A stretch of 64,000 nucleotides of DNA from Trichopria drosophilae (GCA_030407085.1 CM059587.1:99691001-99755000), one strand, 5' to 3'. Shown: positions 1 to 13,399, numbered from the stretch's first letter. Made by a program: numbers and translations. Notes: generated by a model from the sequence alone, not told the origin.

Positions 1-600
1 ACATTGATTAAGTCCGCAAAGAGCACCTAAGTAAGCGTATTAACTGGCAGTAAAGCTGAGGTCATTAACCCGTAAGCTTCGCAGTTTTCCCAGTCTCTCA
101 GTTTTGCCTGCCAAAATCAAAATAGCACATGGTACGACGAACTTAGTATTTTTCAACCGATACAGATCTCAAGTCAAGGCTTTCCCTCAAGGTCACTTCA
201 TTAGGATCCTTAAATACTTGGATGATCTATAGGATGATCCTGAAACAATTAAATAAGTTAGTACTAAAATAGTTCCATGATAATTGTAATGCAAATTGTT
301 TAAAATTACAATTGATACTTGGACCAATTGAAAATATTAGCTAGTTAGTCGCGTCGATTTAGCGTCTTCTGAATCTACGGCAGTAGGGATTGGGTGTTCC
401 CAAAATACACGACTCTTTTCGGAATTAGGAAGGAAGAGAGGGATGACCAAGTTCGCAGGGGAGGCGAAATAAGCGAGTTCGTATGTCATCAGTTGGTTTC
501 CACTCGCGCGAACGAAAACGTGCTTCTTTCGACTATTTAAATTGTGCACCCTCAGTTTTTTTTTAATCTTTAGGAGTGGAAGTTTGTAGGTAATTATAGG
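1..600. other. Slightly GC-richer flank, unassigned
   Basis: Composition at 1-240 and 340-550 is above the background. A minus-strand frame at 337-549 is open for 70 codons but opens at GTG and matches nothing I know. It could be an exon or UTR of a gene lying to the left. Confidence 0.2.
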
Positions 601-3302
601 GATTAAGGTGCTGTGTATTAACTAAAACTGTGCGTGCCGTCGATGCTTTGAAAACTCATCTCTTAGTCAAAGCTGGTTAGACATGTATTTGTGAAGTTAG
701 ACACAAAGTTTCATTCAACTGCGCAAAAAGTCTGTCTTTGCTGAGAATTTTTCATAATTTGCTGATTTTAAATTGTTGTTGGAGGAAAATAAGTACAAAT
801 TTTAGAACTTGTACTAAAAAGCGAAGAAAATTTGCTCTGGTTATGTTAGGTTAGGTGTTTAAGTTTAAGTGTTTAATACAAGTTAATCGCGTTACTTATT
901 TTTACTATCTTGTTGGTTTTCCATTCGTTAATGACTAATGATTAGTTTAAGAACAGGTACAACTTTATTTTGTAGTTATTTTTTTTAATTGTCAATTTTT
1001 AACTACCAGAATTCTTAGATTCATGATAATATTTTAATGTCATCATGACAGATGATTGTCAGACATTTTTGTACTAATGTACAATTTTTATTAAAGGTAT
1101 TTTGCATATAATCTTTCAGGTTTTCGTTTTTCAATAATGATAAAATAAAATCTACTAAATTATGTTAGTTCCATATCTTAACTTTGAACTACATTTAGTG
1201 ATTATAAAAAATGACTTGATAATGATTGAATTTAAAACATTGTTATGTAAGTTTCATTGTTAAGTTACAATTGGCATTTGAATTAATTTTGAAAAGTACA
1301 CTGAGAAGAAAAGTTAGTACATTTAACTAATTATTTTGTAGTTTTTATCGATGTATATGGTTCAGATGACTAAATGAGAGTTGGATTAACTAAATTTTTG
1401 TCGATTTAAAGAAATGTAGTTATAAAAACTACTAAAAGTTTAATTTTTACTATGTAACTGACCATTTAATTAAATTTACTTAAATATTTTTCTCAGACGC
1501 TTTTGATATTGTTTAAGAGAGGATTTCTAGAATAAGTTAATACCATTTTTTTGTTTATAATTAGACAGTAAAATAGATTGTGATAAACTAGTTTTTATAA
1601 TGTTTTTAAAATTTATAAATAATGCATTAGAATATAGAAATTTCAAAATGAAGCATAAGAAATTAGTTAAATCGATTTTTTTTAAATTTAATATGCAGAC
1701 TCGTGAAAAGTAAATGGTATTTTCAAAATGGTCGAATATTAAGTAAACATCGGGTTGCAAAAATAATTCGAAAAGATTTTGCACAAAAATTTAAATAAAC
1801 TTAATTTTTACATATTTGTAATAATATTTTTTCTGACATTTGAAAGTAAACAAAAATATGGAATATGTCAAGAATTTTTTAATGTTATACTTCTATCAAG
1901 TCTTTTTTTTTTAATTCTATTGTTTTGGATTAGTCCACAATGAAGATTAATTTTTTTAACGTAACATTTGGAACATTTAGAGAAATCATAAATTAAACAT
2001 CTTTCAAAATTATATTAATATTTATTTAATTATTTGTTATAATTTCTTTTAATTTTTGTATGTTGCAATTTTGAGTTTTATAAGTATTATTTTATTATAA
2101 ATTGAAATAGATGTTTAACAATCAATAGCTAGATTTTTTCTAATATTTTTAAACGTTAAAATATAACATTTATTTTATATGAAAAGAAATATAAAAAATG
2201 TAGGTAAATCAAGCTTCGACATGAATAAATAAGGGCCGAATATAAAATAACCAGATAAAACAAAATACAGATTCAATAAAGAAAATATTTCTCTCTATAT
2301 TTACATTAAAAAATATTATAATAATAATCGTGTTTATAATTCTTCGTTATTTCGAAAAAATTGACAATTACTTTAAGACTTTAAATCACAATTAATTTTG
2401 TAATTTATTTGTAATTTATTTAAACTATTTGTTGTATTTCAAAATATGTATAAGAAACGTAACTAATATAGATTTAAACATTTAAATTATTCATCACCAA
2501 TTTCAAGACTTGTAAAATAAAAAAACATTTTATATTGAATTTTGCTACTCGTTATTTTCAAAGAGCTTTACAAAATTAAATTAAACTTTACGTAATATAT
2601 TTCCTTCAAACACGATTTTATACGTACTAATTTCCACCATGTACAAATAATAAAAAAAATAGAATACTTTAATTTTGAAATATTTCTGTCTATAAAAATA
2701 TTAAAACGTTGATATCGACTTCACATCTGCCGAAAAAAATTATTACAGCATAGTATTTTAATTAAATTCTCTGCAAATCCGATAAAGAATTTAAATTATC
2801 TAAATTCTTTTAAAGTCCTAGGGTTGGTTAATTGTCAAAGTATCGACGATGCGCTACACAGCACTGAAATCCACATTAGTTTTTACACGAGCTTTGTAGA
2901 ATACTACGGTTTTAGCACATTGCTTCAATCTTCTATTTTTTTAATTTATCAATTTTAAGCCATTTTGATGACAGTAAGAAAGTAATCTTGATAGGTTCAT
3001 TGCTTATTTCACGTCATCGTAGCAAGTTGTCACTTTCATCCGTTAAGTCCTATTTTTTTATTTACAAGCTTCATTCTTAACAGGGAAATAGATTAATATT
3101 AACTTGAAAGTAACCTACACTATTAAAAAAAATTAAATGTGTCCAAAATAACGACTTATATTAAAAAAACAAAATTTTGAACTTTCCTTTTTTATGCATG
3201 TTTTACATATTAAAAATGTAATGGAAATTATTCTAAATTTCAATCAAAACTGCATAAAATTTTCTAAAATTACAAGATGATTTTGAGAATCATCCTAACC
3301 TC
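601..3302. other. AT-rich sequence without recognisable features
   Basis: No convincing ORF, splice pair, RNA gene or repeat structure was seen. Short open frames are chance products of AT-rich DNA. Confidence 0.5.
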
Positions 3303-5386
3303 AAAAAAATGTTATTATTGTCTTGTACAAAATAAATATTGATTAACACAACACAATCTTTTCTGTGAATTGAATTTTTAAAAGTCGTTCTCCACTATTA
3401 TTCGTTGTACTAAAAAAAACGTTTTAAAATAAGGACCAAAACATGAAATACTCTGCTATAAATCAATTTTTTGTGAAATCGGAGCTTTTTTTGTCATTTT
3501 TATCCACCATATTGTATCCGCCATTTTGAATTTTCAAATGAAATATCGTAATAGCGAATAATGGCTTTCTAACTTGCGTATTTTTCGTCTACGATTGTCT
3601 TTGTTGTGTTTACCAGTAAAAATGTAATACCAGACCAACATTTGATATTTTTAGAGGTTAATGTGACTTAAAAAATCTTATATTCCTTAACCCGTTTCGT
3701 CCTGAAATGCCGTAAATTTTGACTTCTTTTCATCAGGTGCTTTCTTAGAGAAAAAAAATCACTCAACCGTTTTGATCTAACATATTGTATTTTTTCTCGA
3801 ACATTTTAAATCCCGTTTCAGATTGACCATATCTGCCGCCATTTTTTTTACTATGGCGGTTTAAACATAAAAAAATTGTGAATTTTGAAAACATTTCTTC
3901 AAATAATCGTATTTTTGAATAGGAAACCGTGTTCGGAACAAGCTAAGTCTCTGTATCTGGTGGAGTAATTAGTTTCACTAAAAGATAGGATGGTTGTTAA
4001 TTCTCCATTCAAAATGGCGGCTTCAAAATGACGGTTCTCAGTCAAAATTTTGTTGAAAAATTTCTGGACGATCTAACTCAAAAGCTACGAGCTTTATAAA
4101 AAAAATGTTGAGAGCGAAAATTTCTTAGAAATCATTGAGAAATATAGTGGAATTTTTTTAGATTTTTTAAATGAAGTTTTGAGAAATTTTGTTTCAAAAT
4201 TTTTTTCAAAATTGTAATTTATTTACGAAAAATTCGGAACAAAATTTAGTGCATTCTCTGATAAATTCTAAGAGTTTTTTGTTCTTTGCAATTCTTTCCA
4301 AAAGTTGATAATTTTCGAGGAAATGAATTTCAAATATTATAGTTTAAGATTTTTCTTTCTCGAAAACTATCAATTTTGGGAAAAAATGTATACAATAAAA
4401 AACTCTTAGAATTCATCAGCGAATGCACTAAATTTTGTTCAGAATTTTTCGAAAAAAAAATTACACTTTTGAAAAGAATTTTGAAAAAAATTTTGCAAAA
4501 ATTCATTTAAAAAATCTAAAAAAAATTCACTATATTTCTCGGCGAATTCTAAGGATTTTTTATTCTTAGCATTTTTTAAAACAAGCTCATAATTGTTCAT
4601 TTGGAGCGTCCAGAAATTTTTCAACAAAATGTTCATTGAGAACCGCCATTTTGAAGCCGCTATTTTGAATGGTGAATTAATAACCATCCTATCTTTTAGT
4701 ATAACTATTTACTCCACCAGATACATAGATTCAGTTTGATTCGAACACGGTTTCCTGTTCAAAAATACGATTATTTGAACAAATTTTTTCAAAATTCACG
4801 ATTTTTTTATGTTTAAACCGCCATAGTAGAAAAATGGAGGCAGATATGGTCAATCTGAAACCGGATTTAGAAAGTTCGAGAAAAAATACAATAGGTATGG
4901 TTATATCAAAACGATTGAGTGATTTTTTCCCTAAGAAAGCACCTGATGAAAAGAAGTCAAAATTTACGGCATTTCAGGACGAAACGGGTTAAGGAATATA
5001 AGATTTTTTAAGTCACATTAACCTCTAAAAATATCAAATGTTGGTCTGGTATTACATTTTTACTGGTAAACACAATAAAGACAATCGTAGACGAAAAATA
5101 CGCAAGTTAGAAAGCCATTATTCGCTATTACGATATTTCATTTGAAAATTCAAAATGGCGGATACAATATGGTGGATAAAAATGACAAAAAAAGCTCCGA
5201 TTTCGAAAAAATTTGATTTATAGCCGTGTATTTCATCTTTTGTTCCTTATTTTAAAATGTTTTTGTAGTACAACGGATAATAGTGGAGAACGATTTTTAA
5301 AAATGGTTAGAAAAATTCAATTCACAGAAAAGATTGTGTTGTGTTTATCAATATTTATTTTGTACAAGACAATAATAACATTTTTT
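3303..5386. repeat. Large palindrome: outer host arms around an inner foldback
   Basis: The arm at 3303-3690 is the reverse complement of 4989-5386, with few mismatches: AATGTTATTATTGTCTTGTA on the left against TACAAGACAATAATAACATT on the right. The inner TTAA element sits exactly between the arms. Without it the host reads CTTATATTCCTTAAGGAATATAAG across the centre, a perfect palindrome. Confidence 0.75.
3691..4988. mobile_element. TTAA-flanked foldback element (family A, copy 1)
   Basis: TTAA at 3687-3690 and 4989-4992 flanks an element starting CCCGTTTCGTCCTGAAATGC and ending in its reverse complement. The two halves are inverted copies along nearly the whole 1.3 kb, meeting near 4,340. 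No transposase is encoded. TTAA sites and CCC ends suggest mobilisation by a piggyBac-type transposase. A second copy is at 60,425. Confidence 0.8.
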
Positions 5387-5446
5387 CCCTAAGAAAGCAC
5401 CTGATGAAAAGAAGTCAAAATTTAGGGCATTTCAGGACGAAACGGG
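5387..5446 (+). repeat. Isolated family A end
   Basis: The last 60 bp of the family A element (CCTAAGAAAGCACCTGATGA … ACGAAACGGG) appear alone, followed by TTAA at 5447-5450, directly outside the right arm of the palindrome. The matching left end is missing. Confidence 0.7.
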
Positions 5447-5764
5447 TTAAACCATTTTATGCACTTTTTGAAACACGGAATTATTTCTATTAGATACTTA
5501 ATACGAAAAATATTTAAAAAAAGATATTTCAAATCTTAAAGCTTTTTTACTTAAAAGTCGCCATTTTGCTTCTCGAAAATAATGAAGTTAAGTGAATTTC
5601 AAGTCAATATTAATAGTATCCTTTTGAAAACGAAGCTCGAAAATAAAAAAATAAATTTGGGACTAGGAGTTGATATATTTTGGACACCGAATTAAGGAGT
5701 GACATTTCTTAATGTGATGGAGTGTTTTTTAGTAAGTCCCGATGTAACTTATACACATGACAAT

Positions 5765-6790
5765 TATTGGAGTAAACTAATAGATCGGTTTAACCCATTA
5801 ATGCCCGAAGCACATCTTTTTTTGCTTCAATTTCAATCGAGTATTTCGTATCAAAATCGAAGTTCAAAAAAATTTAAATGTACATGCCCTACTATTTCGA
5901 GGTCGCTCTTCAAGATTCCGAGGTCAAAATAGAGTTTTAGCCATCAGGAATTCCAATATGGCGCCAAATTTTGAGAAAATTTGCAAAATATGGGAAAAAT
6001 ATTTATACTTATCAATTTTTTTCGAGCTACTAAAATGTTGCGATTCTATTGAAACTCTGCACAAAAGTGCATAAAATATTTGAATTTTAAGGAAAAATTT
6101 TTCTCTTATACCCCACATCATTGTAACGACTCAAAAGAAAAAAAATCTTAAACTATAATATTTGAAATTCATTTCCTCGAAATCTATCAATTTTTGGAAA
6201 AAATGATAAAGAACAAAAATCTCTTATAATTCATCACAGATTTTACTGTATTTTTTCTGAATTTCTCGTAAATAAATTAAAATTTTGAAAAAAATGAAAA
6301 AAAAATTCTGAAAATATCATCAATAAATTCTGAAAAAATTCACCTATATTTTTCTATGAATTCTAAGAACTTTTCATTCTTAGCAGTTTTTTTAAAAAAG
6401 CTCATAGTTTATGAGTAAGGGCATCCATAAATTTTTCAAACAAATTTTCATTGTTGACGCCATTTTCAGGTAGTCAGAAAAATTCAAATATTTGATGCAC
6501 CTTTGTGCAGAGTTTCAATAGAATCGCAATATTTTAATAGCTCAAGAAAATTTGATAAGTACAAATATTTCCCAATGTTTTAGTAATTTTTTTAAAATTC
6601 GGCGCCATATTGGAATTCCTAATAGTTGAAACTCAATTTAGAACTCGGAATCTTGAAGAGCGACCTCGAAAATACTAAGACACCTTTCAATTTTTGTTTA
6701 CTCCGATTTTGATACGAACTACTCAATTGAAATTGAAGGAAAAAAGTTGTCCATACGATTTAAAATAAACTCCAAAGGATTAAAATATGT
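5765..6790. mobile_element. Decayed ~1-kb foldback element
   Basis: Inverted arms share GAGGTCGCTCTTCAAGATTC on the left and its near-complement CGGAATCTTGAAGAGCGACC on the right, as well as GGAATTCCAATATGGCGCC against GGCGCCATATTGGAATTCC. The left arm includes TTAACCCATTAATGCCCGAA at 5790, like family A ends, but the right end lacks it. No coding capacity was seen. Confidence 0.65.
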
Positions 6791-6839
6791 CTTTATTGTA
6801 CTACGCATAATACTTTAAGAGTTTGAGAGTACTAGGGCG

Positions 6840-7302
6840 CAAAATTGGTCATTGTCGACCGAGTGGGTAAAAACCGACTTCTCCCACTTTTTCAAAATTA
6901 CCGGGAAGGAATTCGATCGATATCACGTTCGTGAAATGTCACTCCAAAAAAATGTCGGTCAATCCTCACGTAGTAAATTGCGACTCGATCAATTGCATTC
7001 CAAGCACGATTCTAATATCTCTTGTCCTCGTATTACGCGAGTGCCAACATTTCACCAATTGTTTCGTTGTTCAAAAATAGAACATAGGAAGACAAGGCAC
7101 CCGTGATTCACATCGATCTAGATCGTCTCGCGCATTGTTGTTATCGATCCTCGTGGCCGGCGGCACCTAGCGACTCCTGGAGTTCGTCAGTCAACGGTTG
7201 AGGCCGCAACGGTAGACACCGTCGAAAGATTCTCGCGTAGTGGAAAACACATCGATCTATCGATACATCGTTTCCGGAAAAAATCGGGGACCGGAAGTAA
7301 AC
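6840..7302 (+). promoter_or_regulatory. Possible alternative promoter and 5' UTR
   Basis: A sharp rise in GC and CpG content from about 6,840, after AT-rich repeats, runs into an ORF at 7,303 and a donor at 7,398. No protein-like frame is convincing within it. The composition resembles the leader at 21.6 kb, so I suggest a promoter with untranslated leader. No TATA box was singled out. Confidence 0.35.
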
Positions 7303-7397
7303 ATGCCGTTGAAAATCGAAAGCAGAACTTACACAGTCAACTCGCGCAGCGAAAAGAAGAACTCGAAATTCCTTCTGTGGAAACATTGGCGACGCAG
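7303..7397 (+). CDS. Candidate alternative first coding exon
   Basis: An ATG in excellent insect context (AGTAAACATGCC) opens 31 codons, MPLKIESRTYTVNSRSEKKN and SKFLLWKHWRR, before the donor GACGCAG|GTATGC. The exon leaves in phase 2. The nearest downstream recognised exon that accepts phase 2 is DLGAP exon 3 at 36,633; joined to it the protein would be 620 aa. No other gene on this strand is visible to receive it. Whether it truly belongs to the DLGAP gene is inference. Confidence 0.4.
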
Positions 7398-7671
7398 GTA
7401 TGCGTTTTAAGTAATGTGCAGTTTCGACACTTTCAAGTTGCGCTTTTCACTTTCCTTACGACTGGTTTTTCTTTTGTTTTTGCAAATTAATTAATGAGAG
7501 CTTTTTTAGTGTTCGTTTTGAGTGTCGGAGTGTTTGACAGTGTTTTGTGTGTGTTTTAAGACCCACGTAAGAACTATGTAACGTTCACTAACTAATAGTT
7601 GATAATCAGGTTGATTAATTATGAATTTGGTAATATTAAAGTATTTTTATACTAAATATAAATTTAAATAC

Positions 7672-8131
7672 TATCGGTTAGAGTGTTGGTTATTTTCTGG
7701 TCTTAATAAAACTTAATAAAAAATAATTTCTTGAATATAAATTGTCATTAGCACAGGAAAATAGACGGCGTAAATAATATAAATAAAATAGGGAGCTGTT
7801 GGAGAGTACACAATAAAAATTAACGTTTCGACCCTTCTTTAAGAGGACCTGGTCGAAACGTTAATTTTTATTAAAAAATAAATAAAACAGGTCGGCTTTG
7901 TCCTATAATTTAATTTGATGAAATAGTTTATTTATTTTTTATTATATACTCCGACACAACAACACCATTTATTTATTGTTAATTTCTATTGTTTACCTTC
8001 CAACAGTTCCCTAGTTTATTTATATTATTTTCGCCGTCTCTTTTCCTATGCTAATTTTAATTTATATTCAAGAAATTATTTTTTATTAAGTTTTATTAAG
8101 ACCAGAAAATAACCAAAACTCTAACCGATTG
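7672..8131. mobile_element. ~460-bp hairpin element
   Basis: TATCGGTTAGAGTGTTGGTT on the left is matched by the inverse AACCAAAACTCTAACCGATT at the right end, and inversion continues inward. The centre contains an inverted pair of TTAACGTTTCGACC at 7830-7867, of the type found in Penelope-like element terminal regions. Confidence 0.65.
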
Positions 8132-9532
8132 TATTTTTACTTATACTGAAACTGGTCGATACTAATAACTAAACATGTAAATATAAATTTGGTTGCAATT
8201 TTTCGTCATTAGTTACTTTAGGGATAGATTCAAGATTTTGTGGTGAAATAGGGGAACTTTATTGTTGTTGCTCATACTCTTTTCGAATCCGAAATTCGTT
8301 TTTCGACGTTTTTCAAAATCACTTTCTATTTTTTTAAAATATGGCTACGTAAACACATAAAAAAACTTCAGAAAAAAGTTAAACTTTTTCTGTAAATTTT
8401 TATTTTTATTGCGAAGTGCACATGGTGTAATATCAGTTCATATTAAAATTCAAATTTCAAAATGGCGGTTTTTAGAATATTTATATTTCCGATATGGGAG
8501 ACAAAATATGTTTTTTTTTAAATGTTATTTAATAATAAAAAATTGTCGAAGACTTGAATGTCGGAATCCGAATTTGATTATTAATTCAATTGATTCTAAA
8601 AATTCAAAATGGAGGAGTCAATATGGCAAACGTAATTATGAAACATATATCGATTTTAAAAAAGTTGATTTATCGGTGTTTTTTGAGGAGCTGAATCACG
8701 ATTACAAAAAATTTAAAAATACTCCAATTTTATTAAAAATTCAATTACAAATTTTGTTGTTTTCAAAATGTATAACACGTTATATTTTGCTAATGTAGAA
8801 ATGGTAGTAAAACTATAGAAAAAACTTATTTTTAATTATTGGGATCATTGATTTTTTCACATAGTTTTGGTCTACTATCTACATTTCATTTATACAATAA
8901 AGTAGGATTTTACAGTATTTTGAATAGTAAATATTCACAGCTTTAGTACTAATTACTATTTGTTACTAATCGTTTCAATTGTTATTAATCAAGGTAATTT
9001 GAAATTGATGTAGTTATACTGCAGGAAATATTTAATAAATAAATTTGTTACTGAATAAGTTTTAATGGCTTACTTATTAGTGCTTTCCACAGTGAAAAAA
9101 ATCGGGGCAAAAATTAGTTAATAGTTAATGTATATACTTTACTTAGTTCAGTTGTCAACTGTTAATTCTCTAACTAAATTATTAAGTTTAGTTTAGTGTG
9201 TCAATTGTTAGTAATATTACTATCATTTCAGTACTTTTTGAATCTGTATGAAATGAAGAATAATATTATATTTAGTGATATTAAAAAATATAGTCGGATC
9301 TACTACCCACCAATATTTCTAAAACTTTCACTATTGAAAACTACGATACTATTAATAAATACAAACGTAACAACTGAGACTTACTATTCAAGCGATTAAT
9401 AGATTATTTTAAGAATAATTTATTTCTTTTACAATGTATTTATATATAGTAATAGTAATTAATAGTAGTTTTTATTAAAGCGGCAACGGTTGCTGATCAT
9501 AGAATTGGAAATGTTGGAAATGTGACAATTCT
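8132..9532. other. AT-rich intergenic or intronic DNA with AAAATGGCGG repeats
   Basis: Copies of TTCAAAATGGCGG-type sequence at about 8,450 and 8,600 resemble the 120-bp unit in the piggyBac element. The 129-codon frame at 8,409-8,798 is translated repeat (its SKWR motifs come from TCAAAATGGCGG-type words). From 8.9 kb words like TACTAAT dominate. Confidence 0.4.
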
Positions 9533-9712
9533 ACATGGTTATTAGGGGGCAGGCTTGCATCAGGCGAAAATTTCCTATTCTTTTTGCTAAAATTTACTAA
9601 AATTTGTGTAATTTTTACCATAACATTCGGAAAAAACAAAAATTGTAGTAATTGTTAGCAAAAGGAATAGGAAATTTTCTCATTATACAATTCTGTCACC
9701 TAATAACCATGT
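9533..9712. repeat. 180-bp hairpin
   Basis: ACATGGTTATTAGG at the left end is matched by CCTAATAACCATGT at the right. Inside, TTTCCTATTCTTTTTGCTAA is matched by TTAGCAAAAGGAATAGGAAA. Its size and form fit a small MITE. Confidence 0.6.
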
Positions 9713-12700
9713 ATAATAGTAAAATTTACAACAAATTTTTCTCCGTGTAGTTTTCAATAGTTACTACTAATTAGTATTAAATAAAGACTAGTTGTTAGTG
9801 GAGATATACAAATATTAAATTGTACAATTTACTATATTGTTACTTCATAACTGTCAGTCCATTCTGAAGTTAGCTCATTATCGATGTTATTATTTTGTTA
9901 TAAACACAACTAATTTTTCAGTGGACAATAGTCAGAACTATTAGTAACTAAATCTTAAAATGGTTCGTAACTATTATAACAATTAGAAATAACATCAGAT
10001 ATCAGTATTAAAGTTGTGATTATTTAGGATCCAAGTAATAACAATACTAACTTTTAACGAATACAATAAAATCATAAATTTATTATAAAATGAATAGTAA
10101 TGACTACAATTACTATTATCATCTTTAACACTATATATTTTTTGTAGATTTTAAAAACACTGCGAGAATTTTTTATATTTATTTTTCAATAGTTTGCTAC
10201 TATTGGATAGTAATGAAAACTATATATGTATTTATTTGTATTAATAGTCATTAGTAAGAATTGATGAGTAACATCATAAAATAGTAATTTTGTATCAATA
10301 ATAGTTATATATGTAATAGTAGTAGTTTTTATCAAATAGTTTATACGACAGATTTCAAAATAGTGTCACTACTTGTTTACTATTCCAAAAGGTAAATTTA
10401 AACGTTGCGAAAATTATAATTGCAAATTAGTAGTTGGTACTAGAAACTGTTTAGTACTGAAGTCCAATGAATGCCTTTCATTACTGTTCTCGCATAATCA
10501 ATACTAATTATTAGCACTGTGTGAACGAATACTTAATATACACAACACTGTCTACTATTATCTTCTCTAAAATATTGTATGAAATCAATTTTTAAATTTA
10601 TAAAATTCGGTTTATTAGCTTTTTAATGCACTTCATTCACTCCAAAAAGTACCGTAAAATCAGTTCCAATAATTAATATAATAATTCAATAAAATGTCTG
10701 TGATGTTTTATTGCATAAATTCAGTAATAAACCTAAACATTTTTAATATCATCTAATTTAAAAACGAAATTATTTTTGTATTTTATGAAAATTTTGTTGA
10801 GATATCAGCAATTTCAATAGTCATCCTGAATAATTAATTTTTAGTCAGTGATACAAATTTTTATTAAATTTTTAAAATATTTTTAATCAAGTTTTGTTAC
10901 TAGACGCAGATATTTAGTTACGACAAAAATTTAAATCCTTCTAACAAGAAATCTAAAACGATGTAATTTATAGTATTGCAATGACAATTTTTGTTCTCTT
11001 CAAAAACAGCATTTAGAATTAACTTAATTAATCGCACCACTTTACGTAAGGTACGTAACAGGAAAGACGGAAACGTGTAAAAAATAGCCGGTCAGATCTT
11101 TTCGTGCATATACACGGATATACATATGGCATTGCCACGACTAGTTCTAGATCTAGCACGTTATATAACGAACGATGAGCTAGTATTGTACTTACAAAAT
11201 GACTAGATAAATTAAACGAGATAATTGTGCTCCTAAAATCAGCTGTAGAAAAAATAATTATGCACTCTCGACATTAAATTATAGTACAAAAACTACTAAT
11301 TAACAAAGAGTGCACAGAAAAAAAGAAATTTTGTTACACTCACTGAAAAATAGTTAATCGGAAAATATCTAATGACATAAGATAATAAGTCAACGAACTA
11401 TTTTAAATTGGTTAGCTACTACTAAGTTTTATCTACCAAAAAATGATTAATTTGTCAATGTTTTTTTTATTTGTAGACTAATTTTAGATCGTTACACAAT
11501 ATATCTAAAAAATAGTAAGTTTAGTTATTTTCTGGTCAATCGAACTAATTTTATCAGTATTAGTTATTGTTTTTATCAGTTAGCAACATTATTATACGGA
11601 AAAACGATGATTTATGTAGTGAAGCTAAATTTCGATATGTGAAACATTTTTAATTAAAATGAAAATAAACGTAAAGAAGTTGTTAGTAAGTTGAAGACTG
11701 ACGATGTAAATCCAAAAATTTTACAGTAATTATATAAATTTATGAGCCATGCCTAATGAAATTACGAAATTTTAGGTTAGGATTTTCGTTACATAAATGT
11801 GTCTGACGAAGAAATTGATTTGTAATTTAATTAACAAAATTGGCTTCACTTAAAGAATCGTTAGTAGGTCATATTATAAATGTAAATAGTAGAATTAATG
11901 AATCTATTTTTATTGATTACTGAGTAACAAACTGGAAACAACTAAAAAAGATGCAAAGGAATATATAGCGAATATTAGTTGATTTTAATCAGTTTTTTTT
12001 GGTCAGTTTAATAAAATCTTATTTTCGTATTAATAACGAAAAAAATATTAAAAATTTTATTATTGAATTCAATTTGCATATCAATTAGTAGATTTTTAAT
12101 ATTTGATACTAAAAATCATAATTTATTAAATTTGTATCCAGTTTTCCTCAATCATTCATGTCTGATTTAAATATCGAGAGTACAAATACTAAGAGAACAC
12201 TGAGTAGTATTTTTACTATTTTAAACATTTTGAACAAATAATAAAAATAAATTGAGGCAATAACAAGTGGTACTAAATGTGATTTGTAAGTGTATTAGTA
12301 AATCTTGGTTACTAAAATAAAATAAAATATCTTATTTGTTTCTCTGCTTTGAAAGAAATGTTTAAATTTAAAATTGGTTTGTTTAGAAAATCAAAATTAA
12401 AAACAGTGGATTCTACTAAAAAGGAGCAATTATTTTCGGTCAATTTTTTTGGATGCAAAATATACCGGACCATATTTTTTCATTTGTATTAGAGTACGGT
12501 ATTCTAGTTTCTTTTTAATTAAACAAAAAACCTTTTAAGGTATAGGGGTCCAAAACTTGATTACAAAAATTCAAAATTCAATTTTCATTTACCATGTACA
12601 ATTTAATAACATAACAACTATTGAACACATTAAAAACAGCAAAAGAATTTATGCTCCCAGATTAATAAAAATGTCTAATATCATGTACAGATACGAGATA

Positions 12701-13157
12701 TCAGAAATATTTTATAAAGAATTTTATTATATCAGAGGTTTCTTATGCATGGAACGTTTAGTTAGTTTCGATTACGCGTAACAAATTTTCTTTAGACACG
12801 CAGCGGACTTTCCATCATAAAATATAAGCACGTAATTTGTAACTTTGTCTGCGTGTTTCAGATTGCAAGTTTAGTCAATGACTTGTCCGGTACTAGCTTA
12901 ATGTCACTATATGTCCAAGTTCTAATTAATTGTATGTTTATCTTAACCTTGCGGTGTTTAGAATAACGATGTATCAAGTGACGGCTATTAGCGGTTACAC
13001 GCGCGTGCTTACTATCTTGGAGTAAGTTACGAGGATATCAAATTAATAAATATTTTTGATGTCTTAATTCCGTTTGATTGAAGATGATATTTTGTATATA
13101 ATATTTTGGACTAAATTTTTTCTTATAATTTACTTTCACGAAACTTTTTTGAAATAC
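9713..13157. other. AT-rich DNA rich in TACTAAT/ATTAGTA words
   Basis: I see no gene. The 9.7-10.6 and 11.3-12.4 kb parts are dense in TTAGTA and TACTAA words, like the interiors of the TA-flanked elements at 33.8 and 48.4 kb, and are probably old copies of that material. Confidence 0.35.
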
Positions 13158-13161
13158 TTAA

Positions 13162-13174
13162 CCCTTTGCGGTAC
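13162..13174 (+). repeat. piggyBac left terminal inverted repeat
   Basis: CCCTTTGCGGTAC, directly after TTAA, is matched perfectly by the reverse complement at 16862-16874. Confidence 0.93.
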
Positions 13175-13196
13175 GGTGGCCACTATAGTGGCCACC
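13175..13196. repeat. Perfect 22-bp palindrome abutting the left piggyBac end
   Basis: GGTGGCCAC-TATA-GTGGCCACC begins at the base after the left terminal repeat. It has no counterpart at the right end. It could be a binding site for the transposase or a host factor, which is inference. Confidence 0.85.
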
Positions 13197-13399
13197 GGAA
13201 TTCATTTGAAAATTTGAGATTTTAAAGACGAAATAATGCATTTTCGCCAGGTTTTTTTTTAAATCCAATGTAAGTTTGAGTTAAAGAAGTGTTTAACATT
13301 GTATTTACGTCAATATTTATTTAATATTATGTTTTATAAACAAATAAACGACTAAAAATCGTCATTTTTATAGAAAAAATTCAGTCGCTGGCACATGTT

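Noticed and set aside
7824..7872. Complete hammerhead ribozyme in the 7.8 kb hairpin
   Set aside because: The CUGANGA core is altered (CTTTAAGA) and no stem III fits, so only a distant resemblance remains.
8409..8798. 129-codon plus-strand ORF
   Set aside because: It is largely translated AAAATGGCGG repeat and AT-rich sequence, with no domain.
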